In this document: one piece after another, positions 1 to 6,063 of the stretch | Numbering within the stretch: the stretch's first letter is position 1 | Layout of the letters: each line of letters begins with the position of its first letter | Assembly: GCA_003538975.1 (NCBI GenBank) | Contig: DPQQ01000011.1 | Span: 1 to 15,838, forward strand | DNA length: 15,838 nucleotides | DNA from: Clostridiales bacterium | GTDB lineage: Bacteria > Bacillota > Clostridia > Christensenellales > Borkfalkiaceae | Direction of reading: 5' to 3' | Translations under genes and position numbers: made by a program | Notes under the pieces: generated by a model | Seen by the model: only the letters and a program-made list of their open reading frames with translations | What the model was told of the DNA's origin: nothing | Database searches by the model: none

Positions 1-86
1 CCACGTCTTGGTGTATTCGTACAAAATTTCGGGCGTAACGGCGGAGATGTCGCGGCAATACTTTACGTATTCGCATACGAGCCCTT
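1..86 (-). pseudogene. 3'-end fragment of a second TetR-family regulator gene
   Basis: Read on the minus strand, this segment encodes residues matching 152-179 of the complete TetR regulator at 6064-6669 (a GLVCEYVKYC... block). Aligned with 6133-6218 it has 83 of 86 identical bases. Two differences are silent and one changes Gly163 to Asp, which looks like a diverged paralogue rather than an exact copy. Similarity stops abruptly at base 86; the bases beyond encode an aldolase fragment in another frame, so the N-terminal DNA-binding part is missing here. The C-terminal end lies left of the window and its state is unknown. A contig-edge assembly join is the main alternative. Confidence 0.75.
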
Positions 87-183
87 AACTGGAACCCCGT
101 CTTCGTTAAGCGCGTTAAGGGTGGGTATTGCGTCTTTGATTTCTTTAATGACCACTACGGGTATTACTATAATCGAATTTCAT
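87..183 (-). pseudogene. N-terminal remnant of KHG/KDPG-type aldolase, frameshifted and truncated
   Basis: Just after the stop of the preceding oxidoreductase gene there is an ATG at 183-181, but its frame closes after 12 codons. The next frame, bases 179-87, reads IVIPVVVIKEIKDAIP followed by TLNALNEDGVPV. This resembles the first strand and helix of Clostridia-type 4-hydroxy-2-oxoglutarate / 2-keto-3-deoxy-6-phosphogluconate aldolases (pattern IVPVVV...KDA.P...AL..GG.PV). The part between the ATG and this block is shorter than in the family, so there is both a frameshift and a small loss near the start. Similarity ends exactly at base 87, where TetR-like sequence begins. Only about 30 of roughly 210 residues remain, so no function is expected. 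The position suggests it was once the last gene of the sugar operon. Family assignment rests on a short match. Confidence 0.6.
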
Positions 184-184
184 A

Positions 185-1174
185 TTATTTTATCTCTTTT
201 TCGGCTCCGTCTGAGCCGTACATGGCAAGTATCAGTTTTACGACCTTTCTTGCTTCGAAAAAGTCGAGCGCGAAAGGTTTATGCCGCTCTAAACAGTCGT
301 AATAATCTTTAATAAGGTTTATATGCCCAGTGCCCCACACTTCTTTGCCGAATATCGGTTGCCCTTTTTCGGTCTCGACGAACTTATCGTCTATAATAAG
401 GTTATCGCCGACGATGACCACGGTGTGCTCGCCGTCGCTTACCGATATGTTTACGGGGAAGCTGTATTTTGCGGCGTTGGTGGCGTTTATAATAAAATCC
501 TTATTCGGATTATTTTTATACTTAAACAACCCGAAAGCCGTGTCTTCGACTTCGATTATTCCGCGAAGCGAGTTATTCGAAACATTCGCGATAACGCTGT
601 CGGGCATACCCATAAACCACTGCAGAATGTCAAGGGTGTGAAGCGCCTGATTTATCATAACTCCGCCGCCTTCGGTCGCTTTTTTGCCGCGCCAGTCGCC
701 GCTGTGATAATAATTTGCGTCGCGCTTCCAAACAAGCGTTCCCGCCGCAGATATAAGATTTTTGCCCTCTAAGTACTTTTTGGCGTATAAAACGGACGGG
801 TTGTACCTGTTCTGCTGGCAAACGCCGAAAACCGCCTTGCTGTTTTTAACCGCCGCCTCGATATCTGAAAGTTGTTCCTTCGAGATAGCGATGGGCTTTT
901 CGCACAATACGTTTACGTTTTTAGCGAGAGCGTAAACGGATATGGGCGCGTGCAGAAAATGCGGCGTGCAGATATGAACGACGTCTAAACTCTCGTTATC
1001 CAAAAGGTCTTTATAGTCGGAATAAATTTTAGCGTTTAAGTTAAACTCTTTAATTGCTTCTTCCGCGCGCTCTTTAACGCTGTCGCATAGGGCGACGATA
1101 TCTATCTCTCTCAATTTAAGCGCCTTTATGTGAAGTTTGCTTATCGCGCCTAAACCGATAACTGCTGCTTTCAT
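185..1174 (-). CDS. Gfo/Idh/MocA family NAD(P)-dependent oxidoreductase (second copy of the operon)
   Basis: A 329-residue protein of the usual family length. The N-terminal Rossmann nucleotide-binding motif is VIGLGAISKLH (residues 5-15). The family EKP motif is at 92-94, with Lys93 the expected catalytic lysine. The second domain carries SGDWRG and then GGGVMINQALHTLD (about 169-182), with His179 as the expected active-site histidine. The position often held by Asp in inositol dehydrogenases is Asn175. The family oxidises or reduces a hydroxyl/keto group of sugars or inositols using NAD(P). A clear AAGGAGAG site precedes the ATG. It is the last intact gene of a four-gene operon but is separated from the previous gene by 71 bases with a terminator-like hairpin, so it may be expressed at a lower or conditional level. 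The exact substrate is not readable; a reductive partner to the upstream dehydrogenase is plausible. Confidence 0.9.
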   Translation of the reverse strand: MKAAVIGLGAISKLHIKALKLREIDIVALCDSVKERAEEAIKEFNLNAKIYSDYKDLLDNESLDVVHICTPHFLHAPISVYALAKNVNVLCEKPIAISKEQLSDIEAAVKNSKAVFGVCQQNRYNPSVLYAKKYLEGKNLISAAGTLVWKRDANYYHSGDWRGKKATEGGGVMINQALHTLDILQWFMGMPDSVIANVSNNSLRGIIEVEDTAFGLFKYKNNPNKDFIINATNAAKYSFPVNISVSDGEHTVVIVGDNLIIDDKFVETEKGQPIFGKEVWGTGHINLIKDYYDCLERHKPFALDFFEARKVVKLILAMYGSDGAEKEIK

Positions 1175-1183
1175 AACTCTCCT

Positions 1184-1216
1184 TATAATAAAAGGCGACT
1201 TTAAAGAAAAGCCGCC
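1184..1216 (-). terminator. Terminator-like hairpin or attenuator between the two oxidoreductase genes
   Basis: On the minus strand GGCGGCTTT pairs with AAAGTCGCC (one G-T wobble, loop about 5 bases) and is followed by TTTTATTAT, which runs straight into the AAGGAGAG ribosome binding site of the next gene. It could terminate part of the transcripts, or act as a 5' stabilising hairpin for a processed mRNA. No promoter of good quality is visible in the 71-base gap. Confidence 0.5.
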
Positions 1217-1245
1217 CGAATATTTTTATTTATGAGCGATAAAAT

Positions 1246-2427
1246 TTAACGCTTAACCTTGCTTCCGTAAGTGTCTTCGGTATCGGCAACGGTGTCGATA
1301 ACATTATCTTTACGGCGTGAAACGTCAATTCTCTTCTTTAATTCGTTATAGTATAACTCATCGTCAATGGGAATTGCAACCTTTTTATCGAGCCAGGTGG
1401 ATAAAAGCATAGCGTCCATAAGTTCAACGCCGTTTATGCCCTCTTTGCCGTCGACAAAAAGCGGCTCTTTACCGAGTATTGCGTTGGTAAAGTTGCGGCA
1501 TATACCCACGTGCTGAAGGTTTACGCCGTCCGTTTCGACCTCGGACGTTTCCTTTTCGGGAAGCGCGAACGCCGAGTTTGCGGTTTTTGTAAACTCGCGC
1601 ATGTCGGGGGTTACCTTCGTCATCATAAGCTTGTCGTTTTCACAGACGAGCTTGCCTTTCGTTCCCGCGATTTCGAAGCGGTTTGTGCCGGGGAATTCGC
1701 CCGTAGTTGTTATAAACACGCCGTTTGCACCGTTTGCGTATTCGAGATACGCCGTAACGTCGTCCTCTACTTCTATATCGTGGAATCTGCCGAAGTTACA
1801 AAACGACCTGACAGCCGTCGGCATCATTCCCGTTACCCAGGATATTAAGTCGAGCTGGTGGGGACATTGATTAAACAGCACACCGCCGCCCTCGCCCGAC
1901 CACGTCCCGCGCCAGTCACCGCTGTCGTAGTAAAACTGCGGGCGGTACCAGTCGGTTATTATCCAGTTTACGCGCGTAACTTCGCCGATGCCGCCGCTTA
2001 AAATAATCTCTCTCATCTTTCTGTACAAACAGTTGGTTCTTTGATTGAACATCATCGTAAACAAACCTTTTGCGGTTTTTGCGACTTCCATCATTTTCTT
2101 AACCTGTTTGGTGTAAACGCCCGCCGGCTTTTCACAAATAACGTTCAAGCCCTTTTTAAGCGCATAAATGACTATTTCGGGGTGAAAGTAGTGGGGGACG
2201 GCTACTATAACCGCGTCTACTTCGCCGCCGTCAACCAAGTCTTTATAAGATAAATAGGTTTTAAAGCCCGCGTCGGGGTACTTTCCTACCATTCTGTCTA
2301 TTCTGTCCTGACGGATATCGCATATAGCGGTTACTTTCGCGCCGGGAACTTCTCCTTTCTGAAAATACCCCATGTGACCCGTACCCATATTGCCTAAGCC
2401 GATAATGCCGTATCTTACTATATCCAT
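1246..2427 (-). CDS. Gfo/Idh/MocA family NAD(P)-dependent oxidoreductase (first copy of the operon)
   Basis: A 393-residue protein. The Rossmann motif is YGIIGLGNMGTGH (residues 6-18), the EKP motif is at 99-101 with Lys100 expected to be catalytic, and the substrate-domain motifs are SGDWRGTWSGEGGG (169-182) and LFNQCPHQLD (184-193) with His190. Like its neighbour it has Asn (186) where many inositol-type members have Asp, so the two enzymes probably share a subfamily. It is longer than its neighbour, partly through a polar C-terminal tail (about 365-393) ending in KVKR. The gene starts 9 bases after the stop of the preceding TIM-barrel gene, and its AGGAGAGAG site overlaps that stop, which indicates coupled translation. 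It likely oxidises a sugar hydroxyl (C3 in related glycoside routes); the substrate is not determined from sequence. Confidence 0.9.
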   Translation of the reverse strand: MDIVRYGIIGLGNMGTGHMGYFQKGEVPGAKVTAICDIRQDRIDRMVGKYPDAGFKTYLSYKDLVDGGEVDAVIVAVPHYFHPEIVIYALKKGLNVICEKPAGVYTKQVKKMMEVAKTAKGLFTMMFNQRTNCLYRKMREIILSGGIGEVTRVNWIITDWYRPQFYYDSGDWRGTWSGEGGGVLFNQCPHQLDLISWVTGMMPTAVRSFCNFGRFHDIEVEDDVTAYLEYANGANGVFITTTGEFPGTNRFEIAGTKGKLVCENDKLMMTKVTPDMREFTKTANSAFALPEKETSEVETDGVNLQHVGICRNFTNAILGKEPLFVDGKEGINGVELMDAMLLSTWLDKKVAIPIDDELYYNELKKRIDVSRRKDNVIDTVADTEDTYGSKVKR

Positions 2428-2436
2428 AGCTCTCTC

Positions 2437-3201
2437 CTAAAAATTGTTTTTTAAATATATAATGCTCTTTATAACTTCGCCTAAGCTGTCTTCTTTTTCG
2501 GCGGCGTTATCCTGCTCGACGAACAAATACTTCGCGCCCGCTTCTAAAACCGCGGGAATCATTTTATGGAAGTCGAGCGTACCGTCGCCGCAAGGACATT
2601 CTTTGTTGATAAAGACGCATTTTGCGGGGTCGCCGTCTAAAATAACGCTGTGGTCTTTTAAGTGCACGCAGTCAACCCTGCCCGCAATGCGTTTTACGAG
2701 GTCGTAAAAATCGACGCCGCCGCGCTGAACCCAGTAAGTGTCGAGCGTAAAGTTTATTTCGGGCGCGGTTTCTATAATATAGTCGTAATAAGTTTTGCCC
2801 GTTTCGTCCTTGCTGAACTCGTGCATGTGGTTATGATAAAAGAATTTAAGCCCTGCGTCGCTTATTCTTTTTGCCGCTACGCGGAGTTTGTCTATAAGCG
2901 GCTTAAACTCCTGCATCGGCTTGAAAACGCCGCCTAAACCTATGTTATAGCAACCTATTTCTTTATGCTCTTTTATAAGCGCGTCGGTGTCGTTTAAAAT
3001 TCTGTCCATAGGTACGTGGGTAAGGTAAACGGGCAAGCCTACCTCGTCAAGTTCCCGTTTAACTTTGTCAACCTTGAACTCTATGCCCGAATACTGCAAA
3101 AAGTCGTATCCCGCGGCCTTAAGATTTAAACAAGTATCTATAAACTTGTCGTCGGTGTCGATTAAGTTCCTTATAGAGTATAAGTTAAGTCCGAATTTCA
3201 T
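2437..3201 (-). CDS. Xylose-isomerase-like TIM-barrel protein (sugar phosphate isomerase/epimerase family)
   Basis: A 254-residue single-domain protein of the AP-endonuclease-2/xylose-isomerase-like TIM barrel fold. Visible landmarks are the N-terminal strand LNLYSIR, the YHNHMHEF block (122-129) with Glu128, LDTYWVQRGG with Asp154, VHLKDH with His180 and Lys182, and LFVEQD with Glu229. Glu, Asp, His and Glu at these places match the usual divalent-metal site. The family includes epimerases, isomerases and enzymes acting on 3-keto-sugars by elimination or hydration. Its ATG overlaps the stop of the upstream paralogous gene by four bases (ATGA), with GGAGAG in front, so the two are translationally coupled. 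The annotation 'sugar phosphate' comes from the family name; a phosphorylated substrate is not implied. Confidence 0.87.
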   Translation of the reverse strand: MKFGLNLYSIRNLIDTDDKFIDTCLNLKAAGYDFLQYSGIEFKVDKVKRELDEVGLPVYLTHVPMDRILNDTDALIKEHKEIGCYNIGLGGVFKPMQEFKPLIDKLRVAAKRISDAGLKFFYHNHMHEFSKDETGKTYYDYIIETAPEINFTLDTYWVQRGGVDFYDLVKRIAGRVDCVHLKDHSVILDGDPAKCVFINKECPCGDGTLDFHKMIPAVLEAGAKYLFVEQDNAAEKEDSLGEVIKSIIYLKNNF

Positions 3202-4049
3202 TTTAAAAACTCTCCTTCAGTTTCTTTATAACCCTTTTCGGTTAATAGTTTTTTAAGCGCTTTGACCGCGCAGTCAAACGCTTCGCGGTTCGTGTTAAAG
3301 CTATATTTATTTTTCATTTCGGTGCCGTCTATTTTGGCGTAACCGTCGAAAACTTTAAGGTGCGGCTCTAACGTAAGAACGGCGTTTCTGCCTTCTAAAC
3401 TGTCGATAAGCCCCGATACGTCTCCGTCGCCCAAGCCCGCGGGGACTATCTCGCCCGTATTTTTAATTACGTCTTTTATATGATAGTAGTCGGTGCAGAA
3501 TTGTGTTTTATCACGCGCTTCACGCGCAGAAAAACCGCACTGTATATAGTTTGCGGGGTCGTACACAAAGTTAAGCCCCTTTACCGCCGCATATAAATCG
3601 AGTACCCTTTCGATGCTGTCGCCGTAAACTTCCTTTTCGTTTTCGTGGCAAAGTTTAACGCCGTTTTTGTCGGCTAAACAAACCGCCTTACAGAGTAAAT
3701 CGACGACTTTTTCGCAAGAGTTATAGGCGTTGAAAAAACTGAAAATTCTTATACGCTTTGCTCCAAAGCCTTTCGCTATCCGAGCGGCGAGGGATACGTC
3801 TTTTAAAAAATCTTCTTCGGTAACGCTTATATCGGTTTTTCCGACGGGCGAACCTATCGACCAGACTTTCACGCCCGCTTTTTTCAACTCTTCGCTATAT
3901 TTTTTAATTTCGGCATCGGTAAAACTTAAAACGTTTTTTCCGTCTATCGAACGGAGTTCTAGATATTTGATTCCGTTTTCTTTTAAAGCGGAAATCTGCT
4001 CTTTTAAACCGCTTGCCGCCTCGTCCGCAAACGCGCACAATTCAATCAT
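3198..4049 (-). CDS. Xylose-isomerase-like TIM-barrel protein, first gene of the sugar operon
   Basis: A 283-residue TIM-barrel protein, the second member of the same superfamily in this operon but clearly different in sequence from the next gene. Likely metal-site residues are Glu136 in LCHENEKE, Asp164 in FVYDPANYIQCG, His190 in YYHIKDV and Glu228 in LTLEPHL; GLGDGDV (205-211) is the usual loop before the last strands. GGGAGAG precedes the ATG. It is the promoter-proximal gene, read from the divergent region shared with the AraC-family gene. Having two different barrels alongside two oxidoreductases suggests two successive chemical steps, for example elimination then hydration of a keto-sugar, instead of a single epimerisation. 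That is inference from gene content. Confidence 0.87.
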   Translation of the reverse strand: MIELCAFADEAASGLKEQISALKENGIKYLELRSIDGKNVLSFTDAEIKKYSEELKKAGVKVWSIGSPVGKTDISVTEEDFLKDVSLAARIAKGFGAKRIRIFSFFNAYNSCEKVVDLLCKAVCLADKNGVKLCHENEKEVYGDSIERVLDLYAAVKGLNFVYDPANYIQCGFSAREARDKTQFCTDYYHIKDVIKNTGEIVPAGLGDGDVSGLIDSLEGRNAVLTLEPHLKVFDGYAKIDGTEMKNKYSFNTNREAFDCAVKALKKLLTEKGYKETEGEFLK

Positions 4050-4089
4050 TTTTACTCTCCCGATAATACGATTTTTATTTTACAATTCA

Positions 4090-4117
4090 ATTATATCGCT
4101 ACAAGAACTCAAATCAA
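4090..4117 (-). promoter_or_regulatory. Promoter of the sugar catabolism operon
   Basis: On the minus strand TTGATT (4117-4112), a 16-base spacer and a consensus TATAAT (4095-4090) lie about 40 bases before the ATG of the first TIM-barrel gene. It is back to back with the regulator's promoter, so an AraC-type protein bound between them could act on both. Confidence 0.7.
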
Positions 4118-4139
4118 TTACTAAAATTACTTAAAAACA

Positions 4140-4168
4140 TTGCAAATCTTGCAAAAAAAATATATAAT
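4140..4168 (+). promoter_or_regulatory. Promoter of the AraC-family gene, probably giving a leaderless mRNA
   Basis: TTGCAA (4140-4145), a 17-base spacer and TATAAT (4163-4168) form a near-consensus promoter. The ATG at 4175 is only 6 bases after the -10 box, so transcription should begin at or next to the start codon. No Shine-Dalgarno sequence is present. TTGCAA occurs again 9 bases later (4149-4154), a direct repeat that could be a regulator half-site. Confidence 0.65.
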
Positions 4169-4174
4169 TGAAGT

Positions 4175-4963
4175 ATGACAGACTTTAAATTTAACGGAAC
4201 GACTTTTTCTTACGCCAATTTTGTAAAAATCGATATAACAAAGTTTTCAAAACACGTGCATAGCGACTTTGAGTTTTTGCTTTTTTTATCGGGCGATGCA
4301 AGTTACGTCGTCGAACACAAAAAGTTTGCTCTTATACCCGACGTTTTGGTGCTTTCTAAGCCGATGCAGTATCACTTTATAGAGATAAACAGTGCGGATA
4401 TTCCGTACGAAAGATACTACGTGCAGTTCGATCTTACAAAGTTCCCCGAAAGCATAAGGGATAAAATAAACGGTTTTCCGGAAACGCTACGTTTAGATAA
4501 AAACAGCCGCGTTTTTAAGATAATGAAGAGTATGCGAGACTATTCCGATATTTTTCCGCCGAAAGCCTACCCCGAACTATACGATTCGCTTTTATGCGAA
4601 CTGGTTTTCGCTACGTCTCTCGAAGGGAGCGGCGGGAACGTGAATTTCATCGAAGCGGACGACGTTACCCTTAAAGCGCTTGAATATATAAACGCACACA
4701 TCTTCGAGCCGATTACAATAAAAGCGATTGCCGACGGGGTTTATACCTCTCCGTCTAACCTTTGCCACAGGTTCAAAAAAAGTATGCAAATCGGCGTTTA
4801 CGAGTATGTAACCAAGAAAAAAATGACTCTTGCCGACGGGCTTTTGCGCCGTGGGGAGTCGCCTTTATCGGTCGCCGCAAAACTCGGATATCAGGACTAT
4901 TCGACCTTTTATAGAAGCTACAAGGCTGCGTTTTCGCGCCCGCCGAAAGCGGCGAAGAATTAG
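4175..4963 (+). CDS. AraC-family transcriptional regulator
   Basis: A 262-residue protein with an N-terminal cupin-like sensing domain (about 5-140; KHVHSDFEFLLFLSG is the typical opening with paired His) and a C-terminal double helix-turn-helix domain (about 165-260). The first recognition segment includes IKAIADGVYTSPSNLCHRFK, and the second is SVAAKLGYQDYSTFYRSYKA. The last bases of the usual AraC signature are slightly divergent (AAFSRPPK), but the length is normal. It is divergent from the sugar operon and is most likely its activator, responding to the sugar or a pathway intermediate. The start is supported by the domain beginning and an upstream promoter; no ribosome binding site exists. 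The following 30 bases lead into a nadE remnant on the same strand. Confidence 0.9.
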   Translation: MTDFKFNGTTFSYANFVKIDITKFSKHVHSDFEFLLFLSGDASYVVEHKKFALIPDVLVLSKPMQYHFIEINSADIPYERYYVQFDLTKFPESIRDKINGFPETLRLDKNSRVFKIMKSMRDYSDIFPPKAYPELYDSLLCELVFATSLEGSGGNVNFIEADDVTLKALEYINAHIFEPITIKAIADGVYTSPSNLCHRFKKSMQIGVYEYVTKKKMTLADGLLRRGESPLSVAAKLGYQDYSTFYRSYKAAFSRPPKAAKN

Positions 4964-4970
4964 CCGGGAA

Positions 4971-5008
4971 AAACCGCTTATAAAAGGAGAAATTATGTCT
5001 GAATTTAC
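4971..5008 (+). repeat. Leader segment shared with the terB-like gene
   Basis: AAACCGCTTATAAAAGGAG, then AAATTATG and the first codons, closely match 10975-11012 in front of the TerB-like gene: two differences in roughly 37 bases. Here the segment begins right after the AraC stop codon and its ATG opens only a 38-codon frame with no recognisable product. In the terB leader the CCGCTTA half pairs with TAAGCGG upstream; here that partner is not intact. Confidence 0.6.
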
Positions 5009-5287
5009 GACTTTTATATATATTACACGCTCCGCTTCGGCTTTACTCCCGAAAAGATTTACGCTCTCGCGAACAAAGCTTTTGACGGCGAATACAATAA
5101 AAAGACTATAAAGAAATGGCTCGTAACGTTTTACAAGAGATTTTTCAGCCAGCAGTACAAGCGTAATTGTATCCCCGACGGCGTAAAAATAGGTTCTGTT
5201 TCGCTCTCTCCGAGAGGCGATTTCAGAATGCCGAGCGACGCAAGCTCGTACGACTTCGTCCGCCGCGCGCAGAATCTCCCCGAATAA
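5003..5287 (+). pseudogene. nadE: C-terminal remnant of glutamine-dependent NAD synthetase
   Basis: The frame 5003-5287 encodes IYDFYIYYTLRFGFTPEKIY at its start, then WLVTFYKRFFSQQYKR and GSVSLSPRGDFRMPSDAS near its end, and finishes at TAA 5285-5287. This is the characteristic C-terminal end of the long (about 640-residue) NAD synthetases that pair a nitrilase-like glutaminase with an ammonia-dependent synthetase domain. Only about 95 residues remain. A stop (TGA, 5000-5002) closes the frame just upstream, and the available ATG at 4995 with its AAAGGAG site is in a different frame. The glutaminase domain and ATP-pyrophosphatase (SGGxDS) motif are absent, so no activity is expected. A complete nadE presumably exists elsewhere in the genome. 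A good terminator still follows. Confidence 0.85.
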
Positions 5288-5351
5288 TTCAAGACTTATA
5301 AGCAAGTAAACAAGACGAAATGTCGGAAAAAATAAAAAATCAATATAAAAA

Positions 5352-5379
5352 GGTTCGGATTTAGTCCGAACCTTTTTTT
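5352..5379. terminator. Bidirectional intrinsic terminator after the nadE remnant
   Basis: GGTTCGGA (5352-5359) pairs perfectly with TCCGAACC (5365-5372), loop of 5 bases, followed by seven Ts on the plus strand. On the minus strand the same stem is followed by CCTTTTTATA, so it can also end the convergent tetR/membrane-protein transcript. Confidence 0.9.
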
Positions 5380-5444
5380 GCGTTAAAAATTAGTTTTTGT
5401 ATGAAACTTTGCGTAAAATATAGCTTTAATACAGAATAAAATTT

Positions 5445-6050
5445 TTATTCTTCGGGGGAACTTATAAAGGTAATTCGTGAGTTCATAAAAGCGTAGTAAC
5501 GCTTCATTTTAAGAAGAACGCCCTTTCTTTCGATAAAAAACTGGTCAACGGCTTCCCATAAAAACACCCAGGCGAAAATATCCACGCACTCCGTCCATAC
5601 CGCGCCAGCGCCGAGTTCGGAGAGAACGAACATAAGCGACAGCGTAACTACGCCGATTATCGTAAAAATAAGGGAGATAAAGCCTTTCCTCGTGACAGTC
5701 CTTGCGGCTTCGGTGAATTTTAAGGAGTAATAATTTTTTATCGCTTCTTCGTATACGGGACGTTCGGAATCCGAAATGCAATCGCCGTAAATATTGAGAT
5801 CTATTTCCGCTTTCGGGTGAGAGCCGCTTGCGGCGTTTTCCAGAAAGTCCGCTACTTCCTGCGAGATAACCGGCTTACCTACCGACGAAAAGGGCGATAA
5901 AAAATCGTCGTCGTTTTTTGCGGCAAGATCTATAACTCGTTTTTCGTAGACTTTTTTACCCGCTTTATCCGAAAATTCGACTTGCTTTTTTACTGCGTTC
6001 ATTGCGGCTTCTTCAGCCGTTTCTTCTGTTTGTATAAATTCTTTTTCCAT
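5445..6050 (-). CDS. Small membrane protein of unknown function, co-transcribed with the TetR gene
   Basis: A 201-residue protein I do not recognise. Residues 1-120 are hydrophilic, rich in Glu/Lys/Asp, with no signal peptide. Two hydrophobic segments follow (about 123-144 and 149-172) with a short GAGAVWTEC turn between them, then a basic cytoplasmic-looking stretch ending in SPEE. This suggests a cytoplasmic N-terminal domain anchored by a C-terminal hairpin of two membrane helices. It starts 13 bases after the TetR stop, and its AAGGAGA site overlaps that stop, so translation is coupled. Being in the regulator's transcript, it may sense membrane stress, modulate the divergent ABC transporter or work with the regulator; none of this is shown by the sequence. 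Confidence 0.8.
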   Translation of the reverse strand: MEKEFIQTEETAEEAAMNAVKKQVEFSDKAGKKVYEKRVIDLAAKNDDDFLSPFSSVGKPVISQEVADFLENAASGSHPKAEIDLNIYGDCISDSERPVYEEAIKNYYSLKFTEAARTVTRKGFISLIFTIIGVVTLSLMFVLSELGAGAVWTECVDIFAWVFLWEAVDQFFIERKGVLLKMKRYYAFMNSRITFISSPEE

Positions 6051-6063
6051 GATGAGTATCTCC

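Noticed and set aside
1..86. Terminal direct repeat implying a circular element or an IS end
   Set aside because: The match to 6133-6218 is coding sequence of a TetR family gene, in the same strand and frame, with silent differences; no inverted ends, target duplication or transposase is present.
323..772. A 149-codon plus-strand frame within the second oxidoreductase gene
   Set aside because: It is a shadow of a strongly supported minus-strand gene with all family motifs and a ribosome binding site.
4995..5111. A small gene from the ATG at 4995 (38 codons, MSEFTTFIY...)
   Set aside because: It has a good ribosome binding site, but its codons overlap the NadE remnant in a different frame and the peptide resembles nothing; it is best seen as a product of the rearrangement.
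4865..5305. A 146-codon minus-strand frame opposite the araC end and the nadE remnant
   Set aside because: The plus strand encodes recognisable AraC and NadE residues over the same bases, and the minus frame shows only Arg-rich antisense sequence with no ribosome binding site.
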